The notes under the pieces were generated by a model, which worked only from the letters and a program-made list of their open reading frames with translations, was not told where the DNA came from and made no database searches. From NCBI RefSeq assembly GCF_026011715.1, contig NZ_BRVM01000010.1:95569-159568 (forward strand): 64,000 nt of DNA, given 5' to 3'. The stretch comes from Cytobacillus sp. NCCP-133 (GTDB lineage: Bacteria > Bacillota > Bacilli > Bacillales > Cytobacillaceae). Position numbers and translations under genes: made by a program. Position 1 is the first letter of the stretch. Every line of letters starts with the position of its first letter. Positions 1 to 7,390 of this stretch are shown here, in pieces.

Positions 1-221
1 TCTCTTTCTGAATGTGGATCAAGTGCTTGAATGAAGCTTCGAACTTTCTCTGTCAACAGATTAAAAGCTGCTTTATCTGGTGACTCTTCGATTTTCAAGC
101 TTATTCGCAGCAGCTCTTCAAGCATAGCAAGCAAGGGAGGATGCTCCTCTTTTAACTGTTTTAGCCCTCGGCTCAGAGCTACAGAACCATTCCCCATCAT
201 TGAACTCATACAACCTTCCAT
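1..221 (-). CDS. Hemerythrin-domain protein, N-terminal part (runs off the window)
   Basis: Reading leftwards from an ATG at 221 gives about 73 residues beginning MEGCMSSMMGNGSVALSRG, followed by LKEEHPPLLAMLEELL and ending near LDPHSER. The HPPL and DPHSER segments are what I expect at the first metal-binding helices of Bacillus hemerythrin-like proteins (non-haem di-iron, implicated in O2/NO handling). An AGGAGGGG ribosome site lies 9 bases upstream of the start. The C-terminal two thirds lie outside the window. An Fnr-type box upstream fits a role in low-oxygen or nitric oxide response. The fold is inferred from a partial sequence. Confidence 0.7.
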   Translation of the reverse strand, partial: MEGCMSSMMGNGSVALSRGLKQLKEEHPPLLAMLEELLRISLKIEESPDKAAFNLLTEKVRSFIQALDPHSER

Positions 222-253
222 TTGATTAATCCCCTCCTATGTTTTATACGTTC

Positions 254-296
254 AGTATAAGAGGCAATGAAAGATTTTGATGTGATAGCAATCACA
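254..296 (-). promoter_or_regulatory. Fnr-box promoter of the hemerythrin gene
   Basis: TGTGATAGCAATCACA (281-296) is a perfect TGTGA-N6-TCACA palindrome, the Bacillus Fnr consensus. On the minus strand a TATACT -10 element (254-259) predicts a transcription start near 247. That puts the box centre (288.5) 41.5 bases upstream, the classic position for Fnr activation. Confidence 0.65.
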
Positions 297-461
297 AAGG
301 TTAGAAGTACATAAGTTAATAATTTTCAAAAAATTATAACAATTAGAGTGCAAATTTCCCCTTTCTGCCATATAATAAAGGTAAGATATAATCTTTGCAA
401 TCTCGTATTATATGCCGCAGGTTATTTGCATAGCTAAAAAAATATGTTAGGAGGATTTCTT

Positions 462-782
462 ATGTATCAGCCAAACTATATTGATTTTTATCAAAAAAGC
501 CTTATTCCTGCTGGTGCAGCTGACCCGTCCCTTTCCTTCGGGTATACCCATTGGCTAATAGCGCTAGAAGGGCAGCTAAAAGAACAGGAAAAAGAATTTT
601 ACTGCTGGAAAGTACTAATTTACCCATCCAATTCAGAAGGCAGTTTTTCATGGAACAAGGAGCTTTATTCTTCTCCTCACTACGAATGCATTCATAAAGC
701 CTTCGATCATGCAAAAGAACTGGAGGCGAACGTCAAAGGCTCCCAGCTTGGATTTTTAAAAAGAAATGAAAAAATCAGCTAA
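462..782 (+). CDS. Hypothetical small protein, 106 aa
   Basis: I do not recognise this protein. The start is the ATG at 462 (MYQPNYIDFYQKS), because TAGGAGG at 448-454 is correctly spaced to it; the in-frame ATG at 444 has no site. A TATAAT at 371-376 could be its -10 box. The product is soluble, acidic to neutral and rich in aromatic residues (FGYTHWLIALEG, EFYCWKVLIYP), with no signal peptide or membrane segment. The aromatic-rich first half suggests a compact alpha/beta fold. It stands alone, divergent from the hemerythrin gene. Confidence 0.6.
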   Translation: MYQPNYIDFYQKSLIPAGAADPSLSFGYTHWLIALEGQLKEQEKEFYCWKVLIYPSNSEGSFSWNKELYSSPHYECIHKAFDHAKELEANVKGSQLGFLKRNEKIS

Positions 783-1401
783 CCTCACAAATAACTCCTC
801 TTTATGCTTCATCCTTTTTTACCTTCAAATGTGAAAAAACATACATATAGGTATATACTACTTTACTTGCATATCCCCTAACTGACGAAAAGAAAATTTA
901 ATATTGCCCATAGCCTGCATGTTAATTGCCTCAGCAAATAATTTTGGGCGTTATTGCTCCTGATTTCTTACCATTTTCACTTATGGAGATGACTTCGGGC
1001 GCTGATCTTTTTGATTCTTTTCTATTTTGTATCCTCTTATGATCCGTTGTATGAAAGCTAAATGCAGAGTCTCCAAAAAAGAGCTTAGAAGATTCTCTAA
1101 GCTCACAGATTATAGGGGGTCAACTATAAAAAGTCCGACCATCTTAAGTTTAACAGGTTATTATGATAAAAATAAGATACTAAAGCACTATTACTTAAAA
1201 GCATTAACGCGGTGATTTATACTATACTTATTAAGCGGGCACGTTTTCAATAACCCTTAATTTCTTTTAGTCAAATAGTCTTTTCTATGCTAAAAAAGGC
1301 TTAATAGATTCATTATAACTTGGTAACAGTTTGTTCATAAATTCTCGGTATAATTAATATGTATTGAAAAAACTCTTTTTTCATTTAGTCCCCCTTTTTC
1401 T

Positions 1402-1432
1402 AAACCGGCCAATTTGAATGGCCGGTTTTTTT
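1402..1432 (+). terminator. Rho-independent terminator (+)
   Basis: AACCGGCCA, loop TTTGAA, TGGCCGGTT, then a T-run. On the minus strand no T-run follows, so it serves the plus strand. No gene upstream of it is evident. Confidence 0.6.
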
Positions 1433-1446
1433 ATCTATCAAAGAAC

Positions 1447-1482
1447 TAAAACAAAAAGATGATGCAGCTTCCAGCATCATCT
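1447..1482 (-). terminator. Terminator of the fixABCX operon
   Basis: A 9-bp perfect stem AGATGATGC/GCATCATCT with an 8-base loop is followed on the minus strand by TTTTTGTTTT, directly after the fixX stop. Confidence 0.8.
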
Positions 1483-1505
1483 TACATACACTTATCTTAT
1501 AATTT

Positions 1506-1790
1506 CTATGCAAGCCTAAACACAATTCCATGTCCGCCTTTTGGGTACTCCCATTTAATATTTTGATATGGACAGCCGATGCGGCAGCTGCCACATTCAT
1601 GGCAGCCCTCGTATCCTACTTGCATTCTTAAGCCTTCCCATTTGTAGACTTCGGCAGGGCAGAAAATGGTGCAAATTTTATCGGGGCATTTTGTCATGCA
1701 GATTTCATGGTCCAATACAGTAAGATGTGATTTTGTGTCTGCCTTAAAACGAACAAGGTACTGTTTTTCTTCGATCGTTTTGGTTGACAT
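1506..1790 (-). CDS. fixX: FixX ferredoxin-like protein
   Basis: This 94-residue ferredoxin-like protein carries the cysteine motifs CPDKICTIFCP and CHECGSCRIGCP, typical of the FixX [4Fe-4S] protein that works with the FixC flavoprotein. It should pass electrons between FixAB and the quinone/ferredoxin side of the complex. I take the ATG at 1790 as the start: it overlaps the fixC stop codon (TAATG) and has a GGAAGGCGG site inside fixC. An upstream ATG would overlap fixC by 19 bases and is not supported. It is the last gene of fixABCX and is followed by a terminator. Confidence 0.9.
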   Translation of the reverse strand: MSTKTIEEKQYLVRFKADTKSHLTVLDHEICMTKCPDKICTIFCPAEVYKWEGLRMQVGYEGCHECGSCRIGCPYQNIKWEYPKGGHGIVFRLA

Positions 1791-3085
1791 TATTTCACCG
1801 CCTTCCATGCTCTGTACATATCTTGCAGTATACGAATGGTGCCGCGACCGCTTGTGAAGCTCTTCATGATCTCTTTTTGCTTCTCTTTTTTAGGTGTTCC
1901 ATCGACTGTGAAGAACTTGCTGGCTGCCCGGTTCATCATTGGCACGTATTCCTTAAAGTATTGCGGATAATGCTCAAATGTGTGGGCAGCATCCTTATAT
2001 TTCTCCAAGTCCTTTATGATAAAACTTTGGTACAGTGCTTCCCTGTATTGATTTAAGCTTGCTTCACTGAAGTCGCCTCGGCTTTTGGCTTCTATGATAG
2101 TTTCAGCAGCCATTTTTCCAGATGCCATTGCCATATTGGATCCTTCACGATGGATTGCATTAACTAGCTGAGCAGCATCACCTACAAGTAGGACACCGTT
2201 CCCTGCCACTTTTGGCACAGAATGATAACCGCCTTCAGGTATCAAATGAGCCAGGTACTCAGCTGATTCACCTCCTTCAATTAAAGGTCTTACCATAGGA
2301 TGATTCTTCAGATAATCAAGCAAGTCATAGGGTTTCATCTTTGCCTTAATCATGCTTGAGAGCGTTGTACCAACACCGATATTGATGCTTTCTTTATTTG
2401 TATAGATAAACGCTGTCCCCAGATTGCCTTTTGTAGAGTCTCCAAATATCTCGATTGTACAGCCTTGGTTGTCTTCTAAATTAAAGCGGTCATTAATCTT
2501 GTCTTTCGTAAGGTTTACCACTTCCATCACTGTCAGCGCCACTTCATCAGGCCGGAATTCTTTATGATAGCCCAGCTGCTTCGCAAGCAGGGAATTTACA
2601 CCATCCGCCAGAACCACAACATCCGCAAAAACATCCCCATCTGGCCGGTCCGTTCTTACGCCAACCACCTTTCCATTTTCAGTTAAACATTCCAATACGA
2701 CTGTTTCATTTATTAGAAGGACACCTTGTTCAACACCTTTATTTGCGAACCATTGATCAAATGGAGCTCGAAGCACAGTGAAGTTATTGTATGGCTCCTT
2801 CCCCCATTCAAGCCCCTTATATCCAAAGCTGACAGAGGACTCTTTATCCATCATCCAAAATCGCTGTTCGATGACCGGACGCTCTAATGGTGCTTCTTTC
2901 CAAAATTCAGGAATGATCTCTTCCATTTGCTTACGATATAACACACCGCCCATTACATTTTTGCTTCCGGGATATTCACCTCTCTCGATTTGCAATACCT
3001 TCAGGCCATTTTTTGCACATACATATGCGCAGGAGGTTCCTGCTGGTCCGGCTCCCACAACGATTACATCAAACTTTTCAGACAT
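1790..3085 (-). CDS. fixC: FixC, ETF-quinone oxidoreductase-like flavoprotein
   Basis: The protein is 431 residues long. It opens with a Rossmann FAD motif VVGAGPAG (residues 9-16), and the second FAD motif GVLLVGDAAQLVNAIHREG lies near residue 300. This is the FixC/ETF-QO family: it takes electrons from the FixAB flavoprotein and delivers them to quinone, in some systems by electron bifurcation with FixX. AGGAGGTG is well spaced to the ATG at 3085 (MSEKFDVIVVG), so the 15 extra in-frame residues upstream are not used. It overlaps fixB by 8 bases and fixX by one, so translation is probably coupled. Confidence 0.92.
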   Translation of the reverse strand: MSEKFDVIVVGAGPAGTSCAYVCAKNGLKVLQIERGEYPGSKNVMGGVLYRKQMEEIIPEFWKEAPLERPVIEQRFWMMDKESSVSFGYKGLEWGKEPYNNFTVLRAPFDQWFANKGVEQGVLLINETVVLECLTENGKVVGVRTDRPDGDVFADVVVLADGVNSLLAKQLGYHKEFRPDEVALTVMEVVNLTKDKINDRFNLEDNQGCTIEIFGDSTKGNLGTAFIYTNKESINIGVGTTLSSMIKAKMKPYDLLDYLKNHPMVRPLIEGGESAEYLAHLIPEGGYHSVPKVAGNGVLLVGDAAQLVNAIHREGSNMAMASGKMAAETIIEAKSRGDFSEASLNQYREALYQSFIIKDLEKYKDAAHTFEHYPQYFKEYVPMMNRAASKFFTVDGTPKKEKQKEIMKSFTSGRGTIRILQDMYRAWKAVK

Positions 3086-4100
3086 TGGTTTCTTCACCTC
3101 CTTTTTTACATATTTCTTTGAACTCTTCAATAAGTTTCGGCACTATTTCCATTGCATCTCCAACAATGCCATAGGTGGCAACATCGAAAATGGGCGCATC
3201 GGGATCTTTATTGATCGCAACGATAAATTCTGAATTTTTCATTCCCACGACATGTTGGATCGCTCCGGAAATTCCAATGGCAAAGTAGATTTTGGGCGTA
3301 ATTGTTTCCCCGGTCTGTCCAACTTGCTGTTCATGCGGAAGCCAGCCGGCTTCAACCACATCCCTAGTTCCACCAACTGTGGCCCCAATTGTTTCTGCAA
3401 GCTCATGGATCAGCTGGAAGTTTTGTACATCGCCCATCCCTTTGCCTCCGGAGACTACAACATGAGCATCTGCTAAATTAACCTTTTTTGTGACATCTTT
3501 CACAATTTTAAGCACTTTTGTACGCATCTCTTCTTCTTTCAGCATGATAGGCTCTTCTATAACTTTCCCTTGTCTGCTGGAGTCAGGCTCCAGGGCCTTC
3601 ATTACTTTAGGACGCACAGTCGCCATCTGCGGCCTATGTTTTTTGCACAAGATTGTCGCCATAATATTTCCTCCAAAAGCAGGACGGCTTGCTTCAAGCA
3701 ATCTTTTTTCCAATTCGACATCAAGCATTGTCGTATCCGCAGTTAATCCTGTACTTAAATCTGTAGCTACAGCACTCGCAAGATCCTTTCCATTGGAAGT
3801 AGCTCCATACAGGAAAATTTCAGGTTTATATTTTTCTGCAAGATTAATAACTGCCTTCATATAAGATTCTGTCCGGTAATCTTTCATCACTTCATGGTCT
3901 ACCACATAAACCTGATCTGCTCCATAAGATATAACTTCCTGGCTTAATTCCTTTATTTTGCAGCCTATTAAAACACCCGAAAGAGGCACTTCCAGTTTAT
4001 CAGCTAGCTTTCTGCCTGCGCCGAGCAGCTCTAGGGAAACACCTTCTATTTTTGTGTCATTTTGTTCTATGAAAACCCATACTCCCCGGTATTCCTCCAT
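3078..4100 (-). CDS. fixB: FixB, electron transfer flavoprotein alpha subunit
   Basis: This 340-residue protein carries the C-terminal FAD-binding ETF-alpha region: VVSGGKGMGD near residue 210, then GQTGETITPKIYFAIGISGA and HVVGMKNS. With FixA it forms the heterodimeric flavoprotein that collects electrons and feeds FixC. I start at the ATG at 4100 (MEEYRGVWVF), which sits 7 bases after GGGAGG; an in-frame ATG 24 bases upstream lacks a site. It follows fixA after a gap of about 24 bases. Confidence 0.92.
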   Translation of the reverse strand: MEEYRGVWVFIEQNDTKIEGVSLELLGAGRKLADKLEVPLSGVLIGCKIKELSQEVISYGADQVYVVDHEVMKDYRTESYMKAVINLAEKYKPEIFLYGATSNGKDLASAVATDLSTGLTADTTMLDVELEKRLLEASRPAFGGNIMATILCKKHRPQMATVRPKVMKALEPDSSRQGKVIEEPIMLKEEEMRTKVLKIVKDVTKKVNLADAHVVVSGGKGMGDVQNFQLIHELAETIGATVGGTRDVVEAGWLPHEQQVGQTGETITPKIYFAIGISGAIQHVVGMKNSEFIVAINKDPDAPIFDVATYGIVGDAMEIVPKLIEEFKEICKKGGEETNV

Positions 4101-4124
4101 AGCCATCCCTCCCTGCCTTTTCAT

Positions 4125-4943
4125 TTACTGGCTTAGAAATAATTCTTTTTTGTCGCTTAACAGCCCCATAAGCTGCTTAACCTGTTCCTCTGGAGTGCCT
4201 TCCAGCCTTTTTCCGCCCTCAGGCTTTGGCGGTGTGAACATTTTGCCAACTATAGTAGGCGATCCTTTGAGTCCAAGCTGTGTGCGATCCACATCCTCCA
4301 GGTCATTCACTGACCAGATAACTGGTTCGTACCTCGCAGCTTTAATCATATTTGACATTGGCGCATATTCAATGCTATTAATATCTTTTTCTACCGTCAG
4401 CAAGCATGGTATTTGAGCTTGAATCAATTCATATCCATTCATGATTTTTCTCTTCAGCAGTACTTTGTTTTCACTTTCGTTCAGTTCGGAGACTTCTATT
4501 ACATTCGTTACAGGGGGAATGTCAAGCCTGCGTGCTATTCCTGGGCCCACCTGTCCAGTATCACCATCGATTGCATGTTTCCCGCACATGATCAGATCTA
4601 CCGGCATTTCCTTCGAAATTCTCCCCAATGCTTTGGAAAGTGCATAGCTTGTTGCCAGAGTATCTGCTCCGGCAAAGGCTCTGTCCGATATTAAAAATCC
4701 CCTGTCAGCGCCAATTTCTATGCTTTTCTTAATCACCGCAGTTGCCTGGGGAGGTCCCATGGACAATACAGAAATAGTCCCTTTCCCCAACTCTTTTTTA
4801 ATTTTCACAGCTTCCTGTACAGCGTGTGCGTCATAGGGATTTAAAATGGCAGGTGCACTTCGACGGTCAAGAGTGTTCGTTTTTGGGTTGATTTTAATGA
4901 TTTTTGTATCAGGCACTTGCTTGACACAGACCACTATATGCAT
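4125..4943 (-). CDS. fixA: FixA, electron transfer flavoprotein beta subunit
   Basis: This is a 272-residue ETF-beta/FixA protein: MHIVVCVKQVPDT at the N-terminus, the NPYDAHAVQEAVKIK segment, and the AMP/FAD-binding ADTLATSYAL and CGKHAIDGDTGQVGP loops. It pairs with FixB. First gene of the fixABCX operon, with AGGAGG well placed before the ATG at 4943. No nif genes or obvious dehydrogenase partner lie beside it, so the electron donor cannot be read from context. A long palindrome upstream suggests a dedicated repressor encoded elsewhere. Confidence 0.92.
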   Translation of the reverse strand: MHIVVCVKQVPDTKIIKINPKTNTLDRRSAPAILNPYDAHAVQEAVKIKKELGKGTISVLSMGPPQATAVIKKSIEIGADRGFLISDRAFAGADTLATSYALSKALGRISKEMPVDLIMCGKHAIDGDTGQVGPGIARRLDIPPVTNVIEVSELNESENKVLLKRKIMNGYELIQAQIPCLLTVEKDINSIEYAPMSNMIKAARYEPVIWSVNDLEDVDRTQLGLKGSPTIVGKMFTPPKPEGGKRLEGTPEEQVKQLMGLLSDKKELFLSQ

Positions 4944-4978
4944 TTTTTGGTTCCCTCCTCCTAACTTAAAGCTTGTTT

Positions 4979-5042
4979 TTAAAGCGCTTGCTTTAAGTAA
5001 TGTATAAAATGCTATGTATTACGATATATGATTCGTAATACA
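4979..5042 (-). promoter_or_regulatory. fixA control region: 28-bp palindrome and cre-like site
   Basis: TGTATTACGA (5015-5024) and TCGTAATACA (5033-5042) form a perfect 10-bp inverted repeat with an 8-base spacer, the shape of a TetR- or similar repressor operator. Between it and fixA lies TTAAAGCGCTTGCT (4979-4992), about 11 of 14 positions of a CcpA cre box. A weak TATACA -10 element on the minus strand (about 5000) would put the palindrome over the -35 region. The binding protein is unknown. Confidence 0.5.
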
Positions 5043-5070
5043 GGCATAGTACTCACAAGACCAGATTTCG

Positions 5071-5100
5071 TTTGAATTACTCCTCTTTGAATTACTCCTC
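5071..5100. repeat. Tandem 15-bp direct repeat
   Basis: TTTGAATTACTCCTC occurs twice head to tail (5071-5085, 5086-5100). The second copy runs into CTCATGGTGC (5098-5107), whose exact inverse GCACCATGAG is at 5206-5215. Confidence 0.7.
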
Positions 5101-5210
5101 ATGGTGCGGAAAATTCTCAATGGTCTTTTTTGATATGCGGGCAGAATTTTGCAAGTCTAAAAAACAGAGTGTTTGCAGAAAACAAAGCAGTGGAAAAATG
5201 GAGGAGCACC

Positions 5211-5276
5211 ATGAGAAATGTTGTATTAATAGACTTCATTCATTACTATAATTTTCTATTTTGCACAATGACATAA
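5211..5276 (+). CDS. Possible 21-aa peptide
   Basis: An ATG preceded by GAGGAG (5201-5206, spacing 4) opens a 21-codon frame MRNVVLIDFIHYYNFLFCTM ending TAA. It is hydrophobic and aromatic. The start lies inside an inverted repeat with 5098-5107, so it could be folded away. Very short; it may be chance. Confidence 0.2.
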   Translation: MRNVVLIDFIHYYNFLFCTMT

Positions 5277-5324
5277 ATCACATAAAAACTGTTTTTTCTT
5301 TAGGGGAAAAGTGAGGGAATTCCA

Positions 5325-5516
5325 ATGCACCAAGTGTTTATTGGCAGTGTACTGTCCGCCTTACCAACAGGATTGTTGGGCGCATTGCTTATTTGGGTTC
5401 GGTGACGCATAGATGGCGTGATACATTGCTTTTGACGGGAAAGATCGGATATCTACATACTCATTTATAATTGGATTGTTATGTATGATCATTCTCATTG
5501 AAATATTTTAGATAGA
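5325..5516 (+). pseudogene. Small membrane-protein gene, apparently frameshifted
   Basis: The ATG at 5325, after AGGGAATTCCA, gives 26 residues (MHQVFIGSVLSALPTGLLGA and six more) ending at TGA 5403-5405. A neighbouring frame continues as GSVTHRWRDTLLLTGKIGYL, and a third ends IIGLLCMIILIEIF before TAG near 5512. Read together this looks like one protein of about 65 residues with two membrane segments, broken by two small indels. It is followed by a good terminator. The 26-residue piece could also be a genuine membrane miniprotein. I do not recognise the family. Confidence 0.35.
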
Positions 5517-5517
5517 T

Positions 5518-5544
5518 AAAAAGGATCCTCACTGGATCCTTTTT
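5518..5544. terminator. Bidirectional terminator
   Basis: AAAAAGGATCC, loop TCACT, GGATCCTTTTT. It serves the small membrane gene on the plus strand and the Spo0E-family gene on the minus strand. Confidence 0.8.
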
Positions 5545-5610
5545 CATTCAATCTATAATTCTGTTGATTTAGTTTTTATCTTCCTCATTATATGCTTAGT
5601 CATTTATTAT

Positions 5611-5844
5611 TTAGACAACTACTTTCTTCCATAAAAGGATCATTTGCCTAAATGAGATCCTCATTTTTCTTTTTTGTTCCTGCTCCCTCTTAATTGCACA
5701 CTGGTATTCAAAAATTAGTTTATCAAGTTCCTGACTGCATTGTATTGTTTCCTCACTGGCCAGTCCTTTTTTCTTCGCCGTTTCAATCATTTTTTCTTTT
5801 TTTTGCTGAATTTCAGCCAGCATAAATGTTCTTTTATGGCGCAA
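5611..5844 (-). CDS. spo0E: Spo0E-family aspartyl-phosphate phosphatase
   Basis: This 77-residue protein has the Spo0E pattern: helix LAEIQQKKEKMIETAKKKGL, then SQELDKLIFEYQ, the signature that docks on and dephosphorylates Spo0A~P. The family delays sporulation. The best ribosome site (AGGAGG, 7 bases) fits a TTG start at 5844; an ATG 7 codons later (MLAEIQQ) is the alternative. Position supports the name: in B. subtilis spo0E lies just beyond mtnD, as here. The basic C-terminal tail (KRKMRISFRQMI) is longer than the helical core. Other Spo0E-like paralogues (YisI, YnzD) are possible. Confidence 0.8.
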   Translation of the reverse strand: MRHKRTFMLAEIQQKKEKMIETAKKKGLASEETIQCSQELDKLIFEYQCAIKREQEQKRKMRISFRQMILLWKKVVV

Positions 5845-6117
5845 CTTTTTTTCCTCCTACTCCAATCCCTTTATCCATTTAATTAAATTTAAATGTGGCT
5901 ACTTGAAGCATTATTACAAGAATTTCTATAAATGTAAATAGATTCGCATTATTAGACAATCTTTTTCCAAAAGAAATGATATCGACAGTATTTGCAGTTT
6001 TAGCATTCGGGTTTTCGACATCATTTTCAGACTACAATTAACAGTTTCGACGTTTTATTTTCGGATTCTTGAGGAATATATTTGTAAAAAATATCCATTC
6101 ATTATTTCAAGAAAATA
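5845..6117. other. Intergenic, no feature recognised
   Basis: AT-rich stretch between the Spo0E-family gene and the mtnD terminator. I see no ORF with a ribosome site and no structured RNA on either strand. Confidence 0.5.
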
Positions 6118-6153
6118 AAAAGTCCTCTTGCCATTTGGCAAAAGGACTTTTTA
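6118..6153. terminator. Terminator after mtnD
   Basis: AAAAAGTCCTCTTGCCA, loop TTT, then GGCAAAAGGACTTTTT: a long stem with T-runs on both strands, one base past the mtnD stop. Confidence 0.85.
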
Positions 6154-6711
6154 TTAAATTTGAATTTCTTCTTTTTCATAGATTGGCACCCAGCCTGAAG
6201 TTGTCACAAATATTCTGATAGCAACAACCTTTCGATCTTCCTGCAATGTAAAATAATGACGGATATTTTCAGGCACAGATATCAAGTCTCCAGGATTCAG
6301 AAAAACTTCAAAGAATTCTCCATCCTTTCCTTGGATGATAAATACTCCATGGCCGCTTACAATAAATCTTACTTCGTCATCAGTGTGATGATGCTCTTGC
6401 TGGAAATTCTGTAGGAGCTGCTCCAAGTTGGGTGTATTTTCTGAAAGGGAAATAACATCTTGGGCCTGATATCCTCTTCTCTCAGAAATATCCTGAATCT
6501 CTGCTGCAAATGCGCCAAGAATCTCTTGCTTTTCTTCATCTGAAAGCAAATATTTCTCCTTCAGTCTTTCTGGGAGTTTTTCAATTGCCCAATGTTCATA
6601 AATCACTTCCTGCTGATTCAGAAAACCTGCCACCTCTTCCTGGTTTGTGATTTCTTTTCCTGACATTTGCAATACGATATACGCCCAAGTAGTCAATCCT
6701 TTCAATTGCAT
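6154..6711 (-). CDS. mtnD: Acireductone dioxygenase, fused up against truncated mtnW
   Basis: The ARD core is complete: [17 protein letters not shown] carries the metal-binding His and Glu residues, and [15 protein letters not shown] carries the last His. The enzyme oxidises acireductone late in the methionine salvage pathway. Length (185 codons from the first ATG) is near the usual 178. The N-terminus is odd: homologues begin close to the AYIVLQ segment, but here 9-10 extra residues (MQLKGLTTW) come from sequence at a deletion junction. The ATG at 6711 lacks a good ribosome site and overlaps the end of the mtnW fragment by 10 bases, so expression may rely on coupling. The catalytic domain looks intact. 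Confidence 0.85.
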   Translation of the reverse strand: MQLKGLTTWAYIVLQMSGKEITNQEEVAGFLNQQEVIYEHWAIEKLPERLKEKYLLSDEEKQEILGAFAAEIQDISERRGYQAQDVISLSENTPNLEQLLQNFQQEHHHTDDEVRFIVSGHGVFIIQGKDGEFFEVFLNPGDLISVPENIRHYFTLQEDRKVVAIRIFVTTSGWVPIYEKEEIQI

Positions 6712-7115
6712 ACTTTTTTCGAATCTTTTATATTGCCTCTAATTCCTCCTATTCCAAAGCGAGGACCAGGCAAGAAGCTTTTAAGTTCCTCCGAAAACTG
6801 TAAATCTATTAATTTTATCTTTCCATCGAGTGATAACTTTCCAAATACTGTGGTTAAAATTGCCTGCAAATCCGGGCTGAAATTTGCAGTTGGGTACCCG
6901 ACCTGAATAATAGCAGCTTTTTCCTTGCTCTCTTCTGCTGTTGATATGACTTCAACTAAAACAACTCTGCCTTTATGTTTGCGCAGCTGGTCCTTTTCCA
7001 GTTCGGGCAAATGGGTCCAGGAACCAACTGTCAGCCCTAAAGCAATTTCCTCTGCTTTCTTCGCGGGATTATGCTTTGCATCATGAATAAGATACGTTGC
7101 AGTAATTTCACTCAT
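6702..7115 (-). pseudogene. mtnW: Truncated RuBisCO-like enolase MtnW (N-terminal third only)
   Basis: The N-terminal 125-130 residues match 2,3-diketo-5-methylthiopentyl-1-phosphate enolase: [44 protein letters not shown] near residue 95, and [12 protein letters not shown]. Homology then stops, and after about ten unrelated residues a TGA ends the frame at 137 aa; the family is about 410. The whole barrel with the carbamylated lysine (GGVDLIKDDE-type segment) is missing, so it cannot be active. The start ATG (7115) has an AAAGGAAG site and sits below an intact SAM riboswitch. In B. subtilis mtnX and mtnB lie between mtnW and mtnD; both are gone here. Confidence 0.88.
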
Positions 7116-7142
7116 AACGATTCTTCCTTTCAAACTTTAACA

Positions 7143-7294
7143 ATAAAAAGACCTCTTCAATAAGAAGAGGTTAGCAGCATGAACTAACATCTTCTTATCT
7201 TTCAGCTAGAAAAGCTGCAAGAATTAGCACCGTGCTTAAAAGTAAGTCGGTTGCCGGGCTTCATAGGGCTAGTCCCTCCACCTGCTCTTGATAA
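7143..7294 (-). promoter_or_regulatory. SAM (S-box) riboswitch with terminator
   Basis: On the minus strand: ATCAAGAGCAGGTGGAGGGA, CTAGCCCTATGAAGCCCGGC, AACCGAC, then GGTGCTAATTC and the closing AAGATAAG. These are the conserved S-box elements. The terminator ACCTCTTC/GAAGAGGT followed by T5 is at about 7148-7172. SAM binding should stop transcription before mtnW/mtnD. Confidence 0.93.
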
Positions 7295-7390
7295 AAAAAC
7301 GAAAATGATTATTTAGTAAATTTCGAATTAAAATTTAATTTGGATTATGACAGGGTTATTCTTGTTTGTCAATTAACAAATAAAAATAAT

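Larger units (their letters stand above)
783..1505. other. Intergenic stretch with a possible decayed reading frame and hairpins
   Basis: No confident gene lies here. On the minus strand, about 1105 down to 860 reads as coding-like sequence in two frames joined by a one-base slip near 935 (see findings). A 9-bp stem hairpin lies at 1081-1104 and is followed on the minus strand by six T, so it is either a terminator or part of that relic. The TATAAT at 1351-1356 has no good -35 box. Confidence 0.4.

Noticed and set aside
1027..1215. Plus-strand frame of 62 codons in the first intergenic region
   Set aside because: No ribosome site, odd composition, crosses a hairpin, and overlaps the better minus-strand relic only by chance.
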